DNA of 64,000 nt, taken from assembly GCA_947498705.1 (NCBI GenBank), contig CANMLW010000001.1:496001-560000 (forward strand), given 5' to 3'. Source of the stretch: an uncultured Aquimarina sp. GTDB taxonomy: Bacteria; Bacteroidota; Bacteroidia; Flavobacteriales; Flavobacteriaceae. Under the pieces are notes generated by a model, which saw only the letters and a program-made list of their open reading frames with translations, did not search any database and was not told the origin of the DNA. The stretch's first letter is position 1, and every line of letters begins with the position of its first letter. Shown piece by piece: positions 27,973 through 35,472 of the stretch. A program made the translations under genes and the position numbers.

Positions 27973-28564
27973 AACTATTGATCAGTTATTCTATCAGATA
28001 GAAAAGACAAGTTTGGCTGCTCATAAAGTTATTGAGCAGCCAATATTCCCAAATGATAATAAGAGTTTAGTGTCAGAAATTGTAATGCGATATTTTGATG
28101 AAATTCAGAAAAATATTATTCAAATTTTTTCGATGATGCTAAGCTCATCAAACCTCTGGAAAAGTTTTTTTCCTGATCTGAAAAAAAATATAGAAGCTAA
28201 TAATCCAGAGTTTGCTTTTGATGGGATTGCAATTATAAGAAAAGAGTATGCTCATAAGTTAGAGCGATTTTATGAAATTAGTGAACTATTACAAGAGTAC
28301 CTACATCAATTAAAACGCTTTTCGCTGAGCAAAGATGATTTGAACTTTAAAAATTATCAGTTTTTTATTCTAAAAATAGAAGAATTGCTTCAGATTATAA
28401 ATGCATTGAATAATTCATGGGAACATTGGGTTACTTCATTTGATCTTGAGAATACTGAACTCCTGGCAGAAATTGAAGATAAACATTTTGTATGGTTAGA
28501 AATCCATCATAGAATAAGAACAAACCAACTAAACATAAAAAAAACGAATCATGATCATTACTAA
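27941..28564 (+). CDS. Short helical accessory protein of the toxin-like operon
   Basis: 207 residues, strongly helical and without a membrane segment or signal peptide. It overlaps the upstream gene by 32 bases and the downstream gene by 14 bases, so it is clearly part of the same unit. NNSWEHWVTSF near residues 157-167 resembles the GWxxLxxxF motif of the three larger partners, suggesting a reduced paralogue that has lost the head region. Alternatives are a chaperone or an immunity protein for the other three. I recognise no named family. The C-terminus ends in a His/Asp-rich NHDHY. Confidence 0.65.
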   Translation: MNSQASTILLKTIDQLFYQIEKTSLAAHKVIEQPIFPNDNKSLVSEIVMRYFDEIQKNIIQIFSMMLSSSNLWKSFFPDLKKNIEANNPEFAFDGIAIIRKEYAHKLERFYEISELLQEYLHQLKRFSLSKDDLNFKNYQFFILKIEELLQIINALNNSWEHWVTSFDLENTELLAEIEDKHFVWLEIHHRIRTNQLNIKKTNHDHY

Positions 28565-29498
28565 AAACGAAGTTACGACCACCAATACAGCTATTAATCC
28601 ACCTTCACAGTTAATAAGTTCCGTTCCTAGAACGGTTTCTGCAATAACTGCGATCACAAATGGTGTAAAACAATTAGAACAATTACCAGCAACCTCTTCT
28701 TCAATAACACCAAGTTTAGGAAGTCATATACAGGCAGCAAAGGCAAACGGAAATACCTGGACAAAAACGTTAAGACCTTCTTTGGTTACAATCCTAAATG
28801 GAATTTCTGATTTTAGTTCGACTTTTGATGCTGAATATAGTGCTTTATTGGCTGCAGCCAAGAAAATAGGTGCCGATGATACCGAAGCCATTGCAGAATT
28901 TAAAACAGAGTTAACAAAGTTACAAACGGTAAGTAAAAAAACAGCAGGAGAAGCTAGTGCAGCTCAATCAGCTATAAGTGCTTTTGATAACAATGTAAAT
29001 ACAGATTCTAGAAATTTTAGAAGTGATCAGCAACAAGCTAATGCGGCTCACGCTTCTGCGGTTCAGAATGTACAAAATGCACAGAGAAGAATTCGATCTC
29101 TAGAAGAAGAAAGAGCCAAAAAACAAGAAATTTTAAATTCTTTGGGAATCTTTAGCCCACTTGCCAAGGCGATAGAAGAACTTATAGAAGCTTTATCAGG
29201 TCAAATAGGAGCACAACAAAGAGAAATGGAACAGGCTCAACATATTGCACAACAGGCTTATATGGATTTGCAAGCGACACAGCAAGCCTTGGGTGCTACA
29301 CAGACTTACCTTTCTACAGCTGGTGTTATTAGCAGTGAGGTAAATGCATTAATGGATGGTTGGGAAACCTTGGATAGTAATTTTAATGTACTACTAGCAA
29401 GTGAAAAAATTACTTCTTTTAACGTATTTACCCAGGATGTGTTGGCCGCTGTAAAAGCCGATTGGGAAAACCTAGCTAAGCAAGCAACAAGTTTATAG
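28551..29498 (+). CDS. Putative alpha-pore-forming toxin component 3, soluble subunit without hydrophobic head
   Basis: 315 residues. FSSTFDAEYSALLAAAKKI (88-106), TDSRNF (151-156, the same residue numbers as in component 1), GWETLDSNF (270-278) and ADW (303-305) repeat the component-1 motifs in order. Between residues 165 and 255 there is a coiled coil rich in Gln, Ala and Glu (VQNAQRRIRSLEEERAKKQE) where component 1 has its hydrophobic hairpin. In multi-part alpha-PFTs one subunit typically lacks the membrane hairpin, so this may be the binding or scaffold subunit. A 13-base-pair terminator follows. Confidence 0.75.
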   Translation: MIITKNEVTTTNTAINPPSQLISSVPRTVSAITAITNGVKQLEQLPATSSSITPSLGSHIQAAKANGNTWTKTLRPSLVTILNGISDFSSTFDAEYSALLAAAKKIGADDTEAIAEFKTELTKLQTVSKKTAGEASAAQSAISAFDNNVNTDSRNFRSDQQQANAAHASAVQNVQNAQRRIRSLEEERAKKQEILNSLGIFSPLAKAIEELIEALSGQIGAQQREMEQAQHIAQQAYMDLQATQQALGATQTYLSTAGVISSEVNALMDGWETLDSNFNVLLASEKITSFNVFTQDVLAAVKADWENLAKQATSL

Positions 29499-29553
29499 TA
29501 TCTTTAATAAAAAAAGATTATTGGGAAAAATAGGCTTTTTTAGAAGCCAACAT

Positions 29554-29594
29554 AAAGAAACTCATTTACTATGAATGGGTTTCTTTATTTGTTT
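29554..29594 (+). terminator. Terminator after the toxin-like operon
   Basis: AAAGAAACTCATT (29554-29566) pairs with AATGGGTTTCTTT (29574-29586) through 13 pairs with one G-U, followed by ATTTGTTT. Confidence 0.78.
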
Positions 29595-29742
29595 AGTTAC
29601 GTAGTCCTTTTATTTTTTTGAGTAAAAATCGTGTTTTTGAAATAATAATTAGTTTTTATAGATATATCAAACCGAAGATCTTTGTGCGTTTATAGGAGTA
29701 TGTAGATAATGAGCAATTATTTTTAGCCAATTTCTAACATAA

Positions 29743-30225
29743 CTATTTTTGTGTTTTTATATAAACTTCAATTATTTTTTGATCAATTCCTAATTCTTCA
29801 ATTTTCTCTATACCGCTTTGAATTAAAGTATCTCCTTTTAACTCCACATTAAATTCAAACCTATTTTTTTCCCATTCTCTATAATTACAATACTCTAAAA
29901 ATTCGACGTATTTATTACCTTGCAATTTGTAGGTGCCGCCTCCAGCAACAAATGCTTCTAAAGAATCTTGTCCTTTGTTAAGGTCGTGATTAAGAAAAGC
30001 AAAATGAGATTTATTTATAATCTTAATCATTCGTTTATTAGACAAATCTTTGTAGTGAGTACTATCACCCAGAATTGTTGTTGCCGAAATTAATTCCCAT
30101 GTGCCAATTATAGGGGATAATTTATTAATATGTGCTTCTTTTTTGTTCTTACAAGAAACTATAAAAACCATTGATATTATTAAAAGAACTCTTATACTCG
30201 TTTTTGCAACGTTTTGCATACCCAT
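29743..30225 (-). CDS. Lipocalin-like small lipoprotein
   Basis: About 160 residues from ATG 30225. Further in-frame ATGs at 30237, 30219 and upstream make the start uncertain. A signal ends at the lipobox FIVSC (C25 in this numbering), so the mature protein is lipid-anchored. IIGTWELISATTILGDSTH then GGGTYKLQGNKYVEFLEYC is the pattern of the small lipocalin-like/DUF4488-type proteins of Bacteroidota. The family binds hydrophobic ligands in some cases; no role is known here. It lies 52 bases beyond the uvrA stop on the same strand and may be read from uvrA transcripts. Confidence 0.7.
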   Translation of the reverse strand: MGMQNVAKTSIRVLLIISMVFIVSCKNKKEAHINKLSPIIGTWELISATTILGDSTHYKDLSNKRMIKIINKSHFAFLNHDLNKGQDSLEAFVAGGGTYKLQGNKYVEFLEYCNYREWEKNRFEFNVELKGDTLIQSGIEKIEELGIDQKIIEVYIKTQK

Positions 30226-30277
30226 ACTAATTACCATTGTTTTAGTTTCAAGATGCGTCAATCTATTCACTACTAAT

Positions 30278-33061
30278 TTATATCAATTTTTCACCAAGAA
30301 ACTTAGCGGTATACGATTCTTTGATTTTTGCAACTTCTTCTGGCGTTCCTTTTGCAATAATAGAGCCTCCGTTTTTACCCCCTTCAAGTCCCAGGTCAAT
30401 AATATGATCTGCGCATTTTACAAGGTCCATATTATGTTCGATTACTAGTATAGAATGTCCTTTAGAAATAAGTTCGTTAAAAGAAGTAAGTAATTTTTTA
30501 ATATCATGAAAGTGTAACCCTGTAGTTGGTTCATCAAAAATAAATAGTGCTTTGTCTTTGGTATTTCCTTTTACCAAAAAAGAAGCCAATTTAATACGTT
30601 GTGCTTCTCCACCAGATAGAGTAGAGGAGCTTTGTCCCAATTGCACATAGCCTAGCCCTACATCCTGTAAGGGTTTCAGTTTTCTACGAATTTTTGTCTG
30701 CTTATGCTCAGAAAAAAAATCAATAGCATTATCTATTGTCATCGTAAGGATATCATGAATATTTTTATCATGAAAAGTAACTTCTAGCACCTCTTTTTTA
30801 AAACGTTTTCCTTTACAGGTTTCACATTCAAGATGCACATCGGCCATGAATTGCATTTCTATGGTTACTTCACCTTCTCCTTTACAAGTTTCACATCTAC
30901 CACCATCTACATTAAATGAAAAATGTTTGGCTTTGTAGTTACGAATATTTGATAGTTTCTGTTCTGCAAATAAGTTTCTAATATCATCGTATGCCTTGAT
31001 ATAAGTTACTGGGTTTGATCGTGAGGATCTACCAATTGGATTTTGATCTACAAACTCTACATGTTTAATGTTACTGTAGTTTCCTTTAATCTCTGTAAAC
31101 TGTCCGGCTTTTTCTCCATATCCACCTAATTCTTTTAAAATGGCGGGGTATACGATCTTTTTAATTAGTGTACTTTTCCCGCTTCCAGAGACTCCCGTAA
31201 TGGCCGTAAAAACACCCAATGGCACTTTTACGTCAATGTTTTTAAGGTTATTTTCTCTAGCGCCAAGAATCTCTATGTAGTATTTAGACGTTTGACGAGT
31301 AGGAGGAACCTCTATTTTAAGAGTTTCGTTTAGATATTTTGCCGTTAAGGAATCTGCTTTTAGAATTTCATGATAGGTGCCAGTAGCAACTACATGTCCA
31401 CCGTGGGTTCCTGCTTCTGGACCAATATCAATAATCTCATCGGCAGCTTTCATAATATCCTCATCGTGTTCTACTACAATCACTGTATTGCCTAAATCTC
31501 GTAACGACTGAAGTACTTTGATTAATTTTTCTGTATCCTTGGGATGCAGTCCTATACTTGGTTCATCTAGTATATACATCGATCCTACGAGGCTACTACC
31601 TAAAGAGGTAGCTAGGTTAATACGTTGAGATTCTCCACCTGATAAGGTATTTGATTTTCTGTTAAGTGTTAGATAGTCTAAGCCTACATTTTGGAGAAAG
31701 CTAAGCCTACTATTTATTTCTTTTAGTAATCGCTTAGCGACTGTTTGGTCATACTCATTTAAGGTTAGGTTTGTAAAAAAATGTGCTAATTCATTCAATG
31801 GCATTTCTACCAAATCAGTTAGGGTAGCATTGTTTACTTTTACATAATTAGTTTCTTTACGTAATCGTTTTCCTTTACATGTAGTACACTTGGTTTTACC
31901 TCTATAGCGAGAAAGCATTACCCGATTTTGAATTTTATAAGCTTTGGATTCTAATTCAGAAAAGAAGCTATTAATACCCTCAAAATATTCATTACCAGAC
32001 CATAATAGTTCTTTGTGATCTTCTGACAGTTCGAAGTAAGGCTTGTGGATTGGAAAATCGAATTTATAAGCATTATTTACCAATTGATCTTTATACCATC
32101 CCATACTTTCTCCTTTCCACGGAAAAATGGCTCCTTCATATACACTTAAAGCTGTATTAGGAACAACTAAGTCTTCGTCAATTCCGATTACATCACCGTA
32201 CCCTTCACATTTGGGGCAAGCTCCATATGGGTTGTTAAAACTAAATAAATGTACATTAGGTTCTAAAAATGTCATTCCGTCTAGCTCAAATTTATTACTA
32301 AACTCTTTTGTAGTATCGGTAGCCAATGCTTCTATTATGCAGCTACCTTTTCCTTCAAAAAAAGCAGAATCTACAGCATCAGCTAATCGATTGTAAAAAT
32401 CTTCATCATCTTTTTTAACAATTCGATCTACTACCAAATAAAAATCTTTATTTTCATCTATTGTGGTTTCTTCGATACGTTGTACGGTACTATTATTTTT
32501 TACCCGAGAATATCCCTGTTGTTGTAAAACTTTTAATTTTCCTTCTAGAGTGCGACCTTCTTCTATATGAATTGGGGCCAATAGTAAAAGTTTATCACCT
32601 GTATTAAATGATTTTACATATTCGATCACATCGGTAACACTATCTTTTTTTACCTGATCCCCTGAAATAGGAGAGTAGGTTTTACCAATTCTGGCAAAAA
32701 GTAATTTAAGATAGTCATAAATCTCTGTAGTAGTACCTACCGTCGACCTTGGATTGGTAGAGTTAACTTTTTGTTCTATAGCAATTGCAGGCGCAATACC
32801 TTTTATAAAATCTACTTTTGGTTTGTTAAGACGTCCCAAAAACTGCCTCGCATACGAAGAAAGACTTTCTACATATCTACGTTGTCCTTCTGCATAAAGG
32901 GTGTCAAAAGCGAGACTTGATTTACCAGATCCAGACAATCCTGTGATAACGACTAACTTATTTCTAGGGATAACTACATCTAAATCTTTAAGGTTGTGTA
33001 GTTTAGCTCCCTTGATAATGATGTTCTCTTTTGGACTAATAGTGGTAATGTCTTGGATCAT
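30278..33061 (-). CDS. uvrA: Excinuclease ABC subunit A
   Basis: 927 residues from ATG 33061 (MIQDITTISPKE). The frame extends 24 bases further upstream, but the conserved protein begins here. It has two ABC ATPase halves: Walker A GLSGSGKSSLAFDT (first) and GVSGSGKSTLIKK (second), signature LSGGESQRINLA and LSGGEAQRIKLA, and Walker B/H-loop IFDEPTTGLH. Zinc modules are seen as CPKCEGYGD, CTTCKGKRL, CETCKGEGEV and CETCKGKRF. UvrA recognises DNA damage with UvrB in nucleotide excision repair. Length and order are normal and nothing is missing. Confidence 0.96.
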   Translation of the reverse strand: MIQDITTISPKENIIIKGAKLHNLKDLDVVIPRNKLVVITGLSGSGKSSLAFDTLYAEGQRRYVESLSSYARQFLGRLNKPKVDFIKGIAPAIAIEQKVNSTNPRSTVGTTTEIYDYLKLLFARIGKTYSPISGDQVKKDSVTDVIEYVKSFNTGDKLLLLAPIHIEEGRTLEGKLKVLQQQGYSRVKNNSTVQRIEETTIDENKDFYLVVDRIVKKDDEDFYNRLADAVDSAFFEGKGSCIIEALATDTTKEFSNKFELDGMTFLEPNVHLFSFNNPYGACPKCEGYGDVIGIDEDLVVPNTALSVYEGAIFPWKGESMGWYKDQLVNNAYKFDFPIHKPYFELSEDHKELLWSGNEYFEGINSFFSELESKAYKIQNRVMLSRYRGKTKCTTCKGKRLRKETNYVKVNNATLTDLVEMPLNELAHFFTNLTLNEYDQTVAKRLLKEINSRLSFLQNVGLDYLTLNRKSNTLSGGESQRINLATSLGSSLVGSMYILDEPSIGLHPKDTEKLIKVLQSLRDLGNTVIVVEHDEDIMKAADEIIDIGPEAGTHGGHVVATGTYHEILKADSLTAKYLNETLKIEVPPTRQTSKYYIEILGARENNLKNIDVKVPLGVFTAITGVSGSGKSTLIKKIVYPAILKELGGYGEKAGQFTEIKGNYSNIKHVEFVDQNPIGRSSRSNPVTYIKAYDDIRNLFAEQKLSNIRNYKAKHFSFNVDGGRCETCKGEGEVTIEMQFMADVHLECETCKGKRFKKEVLEVTFHDKNIHDILTMTIDNAIDFFSEHKQTKIRRKLKPLQDVGLGYVQLGQSSSTLSGGEAQRIKLASFLVKGNTKDKALFIFDEPTTGLHFHDIKKLLTSFNELISKGHSILVIEHNMDLVKCADHIIDLGLEGGKNGGSIIAKGTPEEVAKIKESYTAKFLGEKLI

Positions 33062-33299
33062 AGTAAAACTGCAGTATGAGCGCAAAGATAACGATTAGAA
33101 TATTAGTATTATAATCTAGCTGAATCGAATGTGAAATCAAAAAAATAGCAGATAATAGTAGGATTTTAAAGGATTGTTCTTATATTAGCACTTTACAAAT
33201 AACCAGAACAATAAAACAAAACTGCCTATAGCATACCTTTACTTTTACGTTTAACATAGCACGAGCCCCAAGCTTGTTGGTCATAATTTAAAGTCAGGT

Positions 33300-33884
33300 A
33301 TGAAGAATAACACCCTCTCAGACGCAGTTCTGGTGAACAATTACATTAATGGAAATGAAAGTGCACTTTCCGTTTTGATAGAGCGTCATAAGCAACGTAT
33401 TTACAGTTTTATATATTCTAAAGTTTTTGATAGAGATGCTTCTGAAGATATTTTTCAGGATACTTTTATAAAAGTAATTCGAACATTGAAGAACGGAAAG
33501 TATAATGAAGAAGGAAAGTTTTTGCCATGGGTAATGCGTATTGCACATAATTTGGTAATTGATCACTTTAGAAAAGGTAATCGTATGCCAAAATTTGAAG
33601 ATAATGGCGAGTTTAGTATTTTCTCTGTGATTAGCGATGGAAACTTGAATGCAGAAAAGAAACTAATTAAGAGTCAGGTAGAGGATGATTTACGAAATAT
33701 TATTCAAGAATTACCAGAAGATCAAAAAGAAGTATTGGTAATGAGAATGTATAAAGACATGAGTTTTAAAGAGATATCTGATAAAACAGGAGTGAGCATT
33801 AATACTGCTTTAGGAAGAATGCGTTATGCATTAATTAATTTAAGAAAGGTAATAGAAAAAAATAATATAGTTTTAACAGATTAA
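33300..33884 (+). CDS. ECF-type RNA polymerase sigma factor
   Basis: 194 residues. Region 2 contains LVNNYINGNESALSVLIERH and DRDASEDIFQDTFIKVIRTL. Region 4 contains LPEDQKEVLVMRMYKDMSF then EISDKTGVSINTALGRMRYA, the helix-turn-helix that reads the -35 element. The insert around residues 80-130 is longer than usual for small ECFs. No anti-sigma factor gene is adjacent; instead a 48-residue gene follows. Its regulon is unknown. Confidence 0.9.
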   Translation: MKNNTLSDAVLVNNYINGNESALSVLIERHKQRIYSFIYSKVFDRDASEDIFQDTFIKVIRTLKNGKYNEEGKFLPWVMRIAHNLVIDHFRKGNRMPKFEDNGEFSIFSVISDGNLNAEKKLIKSQVEDDLRNIIQELPEDQKEVLVMRMYKDMSFKEISDKTGVSINTALGRMRYALINLRKVIEKNNIVLTD

Positions 33885-33956
33885 TTACAAAAGAACACAA
33901 TAAAGTATAAACAAGTCCGTTATAGTTTTAAATAACATTTATTTAAAATTTTTAAT

Positions 33957-34103
33957 ATGGCAAAATTATACTTTAAACCTTCAAATTCTGAAGAAAACCT
34001 TGTAGTTCCAAGTAAAAGAACAATTGACTTTTTGTTAAACTATTCTAAGTCATTAAAAGTTTTGGAATTTCAAAGCTTAAAATTTGAAACAATATTAAAT
34101 TAA
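33957..34103 (+). CDS. 48-residue protein following the sigma factor gene
   Basis: ATG 33957 opens a 48-codon frame: MAKLYFKPSNSEENL, a middle VPSKRTIDFLLNYSKSLKVL, and the end FETILN. It is basic with a predicted amphipathic helix (RTIDFLLNYSKSLKVLEF). It begins 73 bases after the sigma stop and is closed by a strong terminator at 34131, which makes it likely to be a real co-transcribed gene. I cannot name a family. It could be a small modulator of the sigma factor; that is inference from position only. Confidence 0.6.
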   Translation: MAKLYFKPSNSEENLVVPSKRTIDFLLNYSKSLKVLEFQSLKFETILN

Positions 34104-34130
34104 TTTAATATTTGTATAGTAAAACACGAC

Positions 34131-34163
34131 AAAAGACCTATTTTTTAATAGGTCTTTTTGCTT
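34131..34163 (+). terminator. Strong terminator after the 48-residue gene
   Basis: AAAAGACCTATT (34131-34142), a TTTT loop, and AATAGGTCTTTT (34147-34158) make a perfect 12-pair stem followed by T residues. Confidence 0.85.
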
Positions 34164-34331
34164 TTATTACAATGTACCGTTAATAATGAAATTATACAAT
34201 CTTGGTGCTTAAGAAGATAACTTAGTAAATTTTCAAGTAGAGTTCGATGGATATTTTGTTTTGATAACTATTCTATTACTTGAAAGAATTAAATTAATGC
34301 CTCTATGTTGTTACTATAAAATAGATTTGAA

Positions 34332-34354
34332 TTAGTGCCTACGGATGGCACTAA
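34332..34354. promoter_or_regulatory. Perfect inverted repeat upstream of the double-glycine peptide gene
   Basis: TTAGTGCC (34332-34339) and GGCACTAA (34347-34354) surround a 7-base spacer, about 110 bases before the -7 box at 34464. It could be an operator or an RNA hairpin. The remaining sequence from 34164 to 34463 shows no gene. Confidence 0.4.
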
Positions 34355-34463
34355 CATATAAGGTGGTTGGAAAAAATAGTTACGGTTATAAATTTACCCT
34401 AATCGCTTATATTAAAACCTCTGTCAATTATCAATCAACCAAATTTAAGTAGTAAAATGCAGA

Positions 34464-34471
34464 TACATTTG
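34464..34471 (+). promoter_or_regulatory. -7 box of the double-glycine peptide gene
   Basis: TACATTTG matches TAnnTTTG exactly, 30 bases before ATG 34501. The -33 partner is not clear. Confidence 0.5.
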
Positions 34472-34500
34472 TGCTATGTTTAACTTAAAAAATAATAGTA

Positions 34501-34650
34501 ATGACAAGTAAATTTGGAAAATTTTTAGCGTTTGAAATCAAAACTGAACAAACAAAAAGTGTTAAAGGTGGTGCAGCTCAGACGAGGCAAACTTCTTTAA
34601 TAACTTTAGATGACCCTACTGTTGTTCAAAGAAAACTAATGGTTAGATAA
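34501..34650 (+). CDS. Orphan double-glycine leader peptide (49 residues)
   Basis: ATG 34501 opens a 49-codon frame. The leader is MTSKFGKFLAFEIKTEQ, ending at VKGG (G23-G24), followed by a 25-residue tail AAQTRQTSLITLDDPT and VVQRKLMVR. The leader shares FGK and a GG end with the grasp-with-spasm precursor at 42402. The tail has Thr/Ser then Asp-Asp. A consensus -7 box precedes it and a terminator follows. It could be an exported peptide, a RiPP precursor or a signal for the convergent LytTR system. No modifying or exporting enzyme is next to it. Confidence 0.6.
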   Translation: MTSKFGKFLAFEIKTEQTKSVKGGAAQTRQTSLITLDDPTVVQRKLMVR

Positions 34651-34658
34651 TTACTAAA

Positions 34659-34699
34659 AAAACTCACCTTGATCTTTAAAAGGATGTAGGTGAGTTTTT
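34659..34699. terminator. Bidirectional terminator between peptide gene and response regulator
   Basis: AAAACTCACCT (34659-34669) pairs with AGGTGAGTTTTT (34688-34699), with A and T runs on both flanks, between convergent genes. Confidence 0.78.
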
Positions 34700-34725
34700 C
34701 GATAGAATTTAGTTAAAAACATTAA

Positions 34726-35472
34726 TTAAAGTTGTTTTATTAACTTTAGCAAAACCTCTTTCTTTCTTGTTGCTAAAGGAATCTTACTTTTATCTTTCAA
34801 TATCAAATAATCTCCATCCCTTTTATCATATCGTAGTAAATAATCCATATTTATTAAATGTGACTGATGACATCTAAAAAATTGTTGTGATGGAAGCATG
34901 TTTTCATAATCTTTTAGACCTTTAGAAACCAACAAACTATCTTGGTTATGTATGAAAAATTTAGTGTAACTACCGTTTGCTTCTAAGTGCATGATATCTT
35001 TTACAGACACAATCTGAATACCATATTTATCTTTTAATACCAATTGTGTTGGTTCTTTTGATTGGTCATTTATATTATGTATTAATGTTTGGATTTTTTG
35101 TGAAGTTTTATGATGTTCAAGTTCTGATTTTGCTTTTTCAATAGCCTGTAACAGTTCGTCAGGATCAATTGGTTTAAGTAGATAATCTAGCGCACTAAAC
35201 TTAATAGCTCTTAACGCGTATTTTTCATGAGAAGATGCAAATATTACTTGGAAATTAATTTGAGGTAATTGCCTAAGTACATCGAAACCGGTACCGTCTG
35301 GCATTTCTATATCTAAAAATACAAGATCAGGTTTATGAATTGTAATAACTTCAATCCCTTTTTTTACGTTTGATGCTTGTCCAGATAATTCAATTTCTGG
35401 GCAATATTCTTTTATAATGGAAGCTAAATTTTTTCTTGCTGCTGGATTGTCTTCTATATGTACTGCTTTCAT
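34726..35472 (-). CDS. LytTR-family response regulator
   Basis: 248 residues. The receiver domain starts MKAVHIEDNPAARKNL, with phosphoacceptor D54 in FLDIEMPDGTG and K in DYLLKPIDPDE. The LytTR domain (about 145-248) has LEANGSYTKFFI and FFRCHQSHLINM. It abuts the kinase gene without a gap (35472/35473), so both are one transcript with the kinase translated first. Confidence 0.92.
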   Translation of the reverse strand: MKAVHIEDNPAARKNLASIIKEYCPEIELSGQASNVKKGIEVITIHKPDLVFLDIEMPDGTGFDVLRQLPQINFQVIFASSHEKYALRAIKFSALDYLLKPIDPDELLQAIEKAKSELEHHKTSQKIQTLIHNINDQSKEPTQLVLKDKYGIQIVSVKDIMHLEANGSYTKFFIHNQDSLLVSKGLKDYENMLPSQQFFRCHQSHLINMDYLLRYDKRDGDYLILKDKSKIPLATRKKEVLLKLIKQL

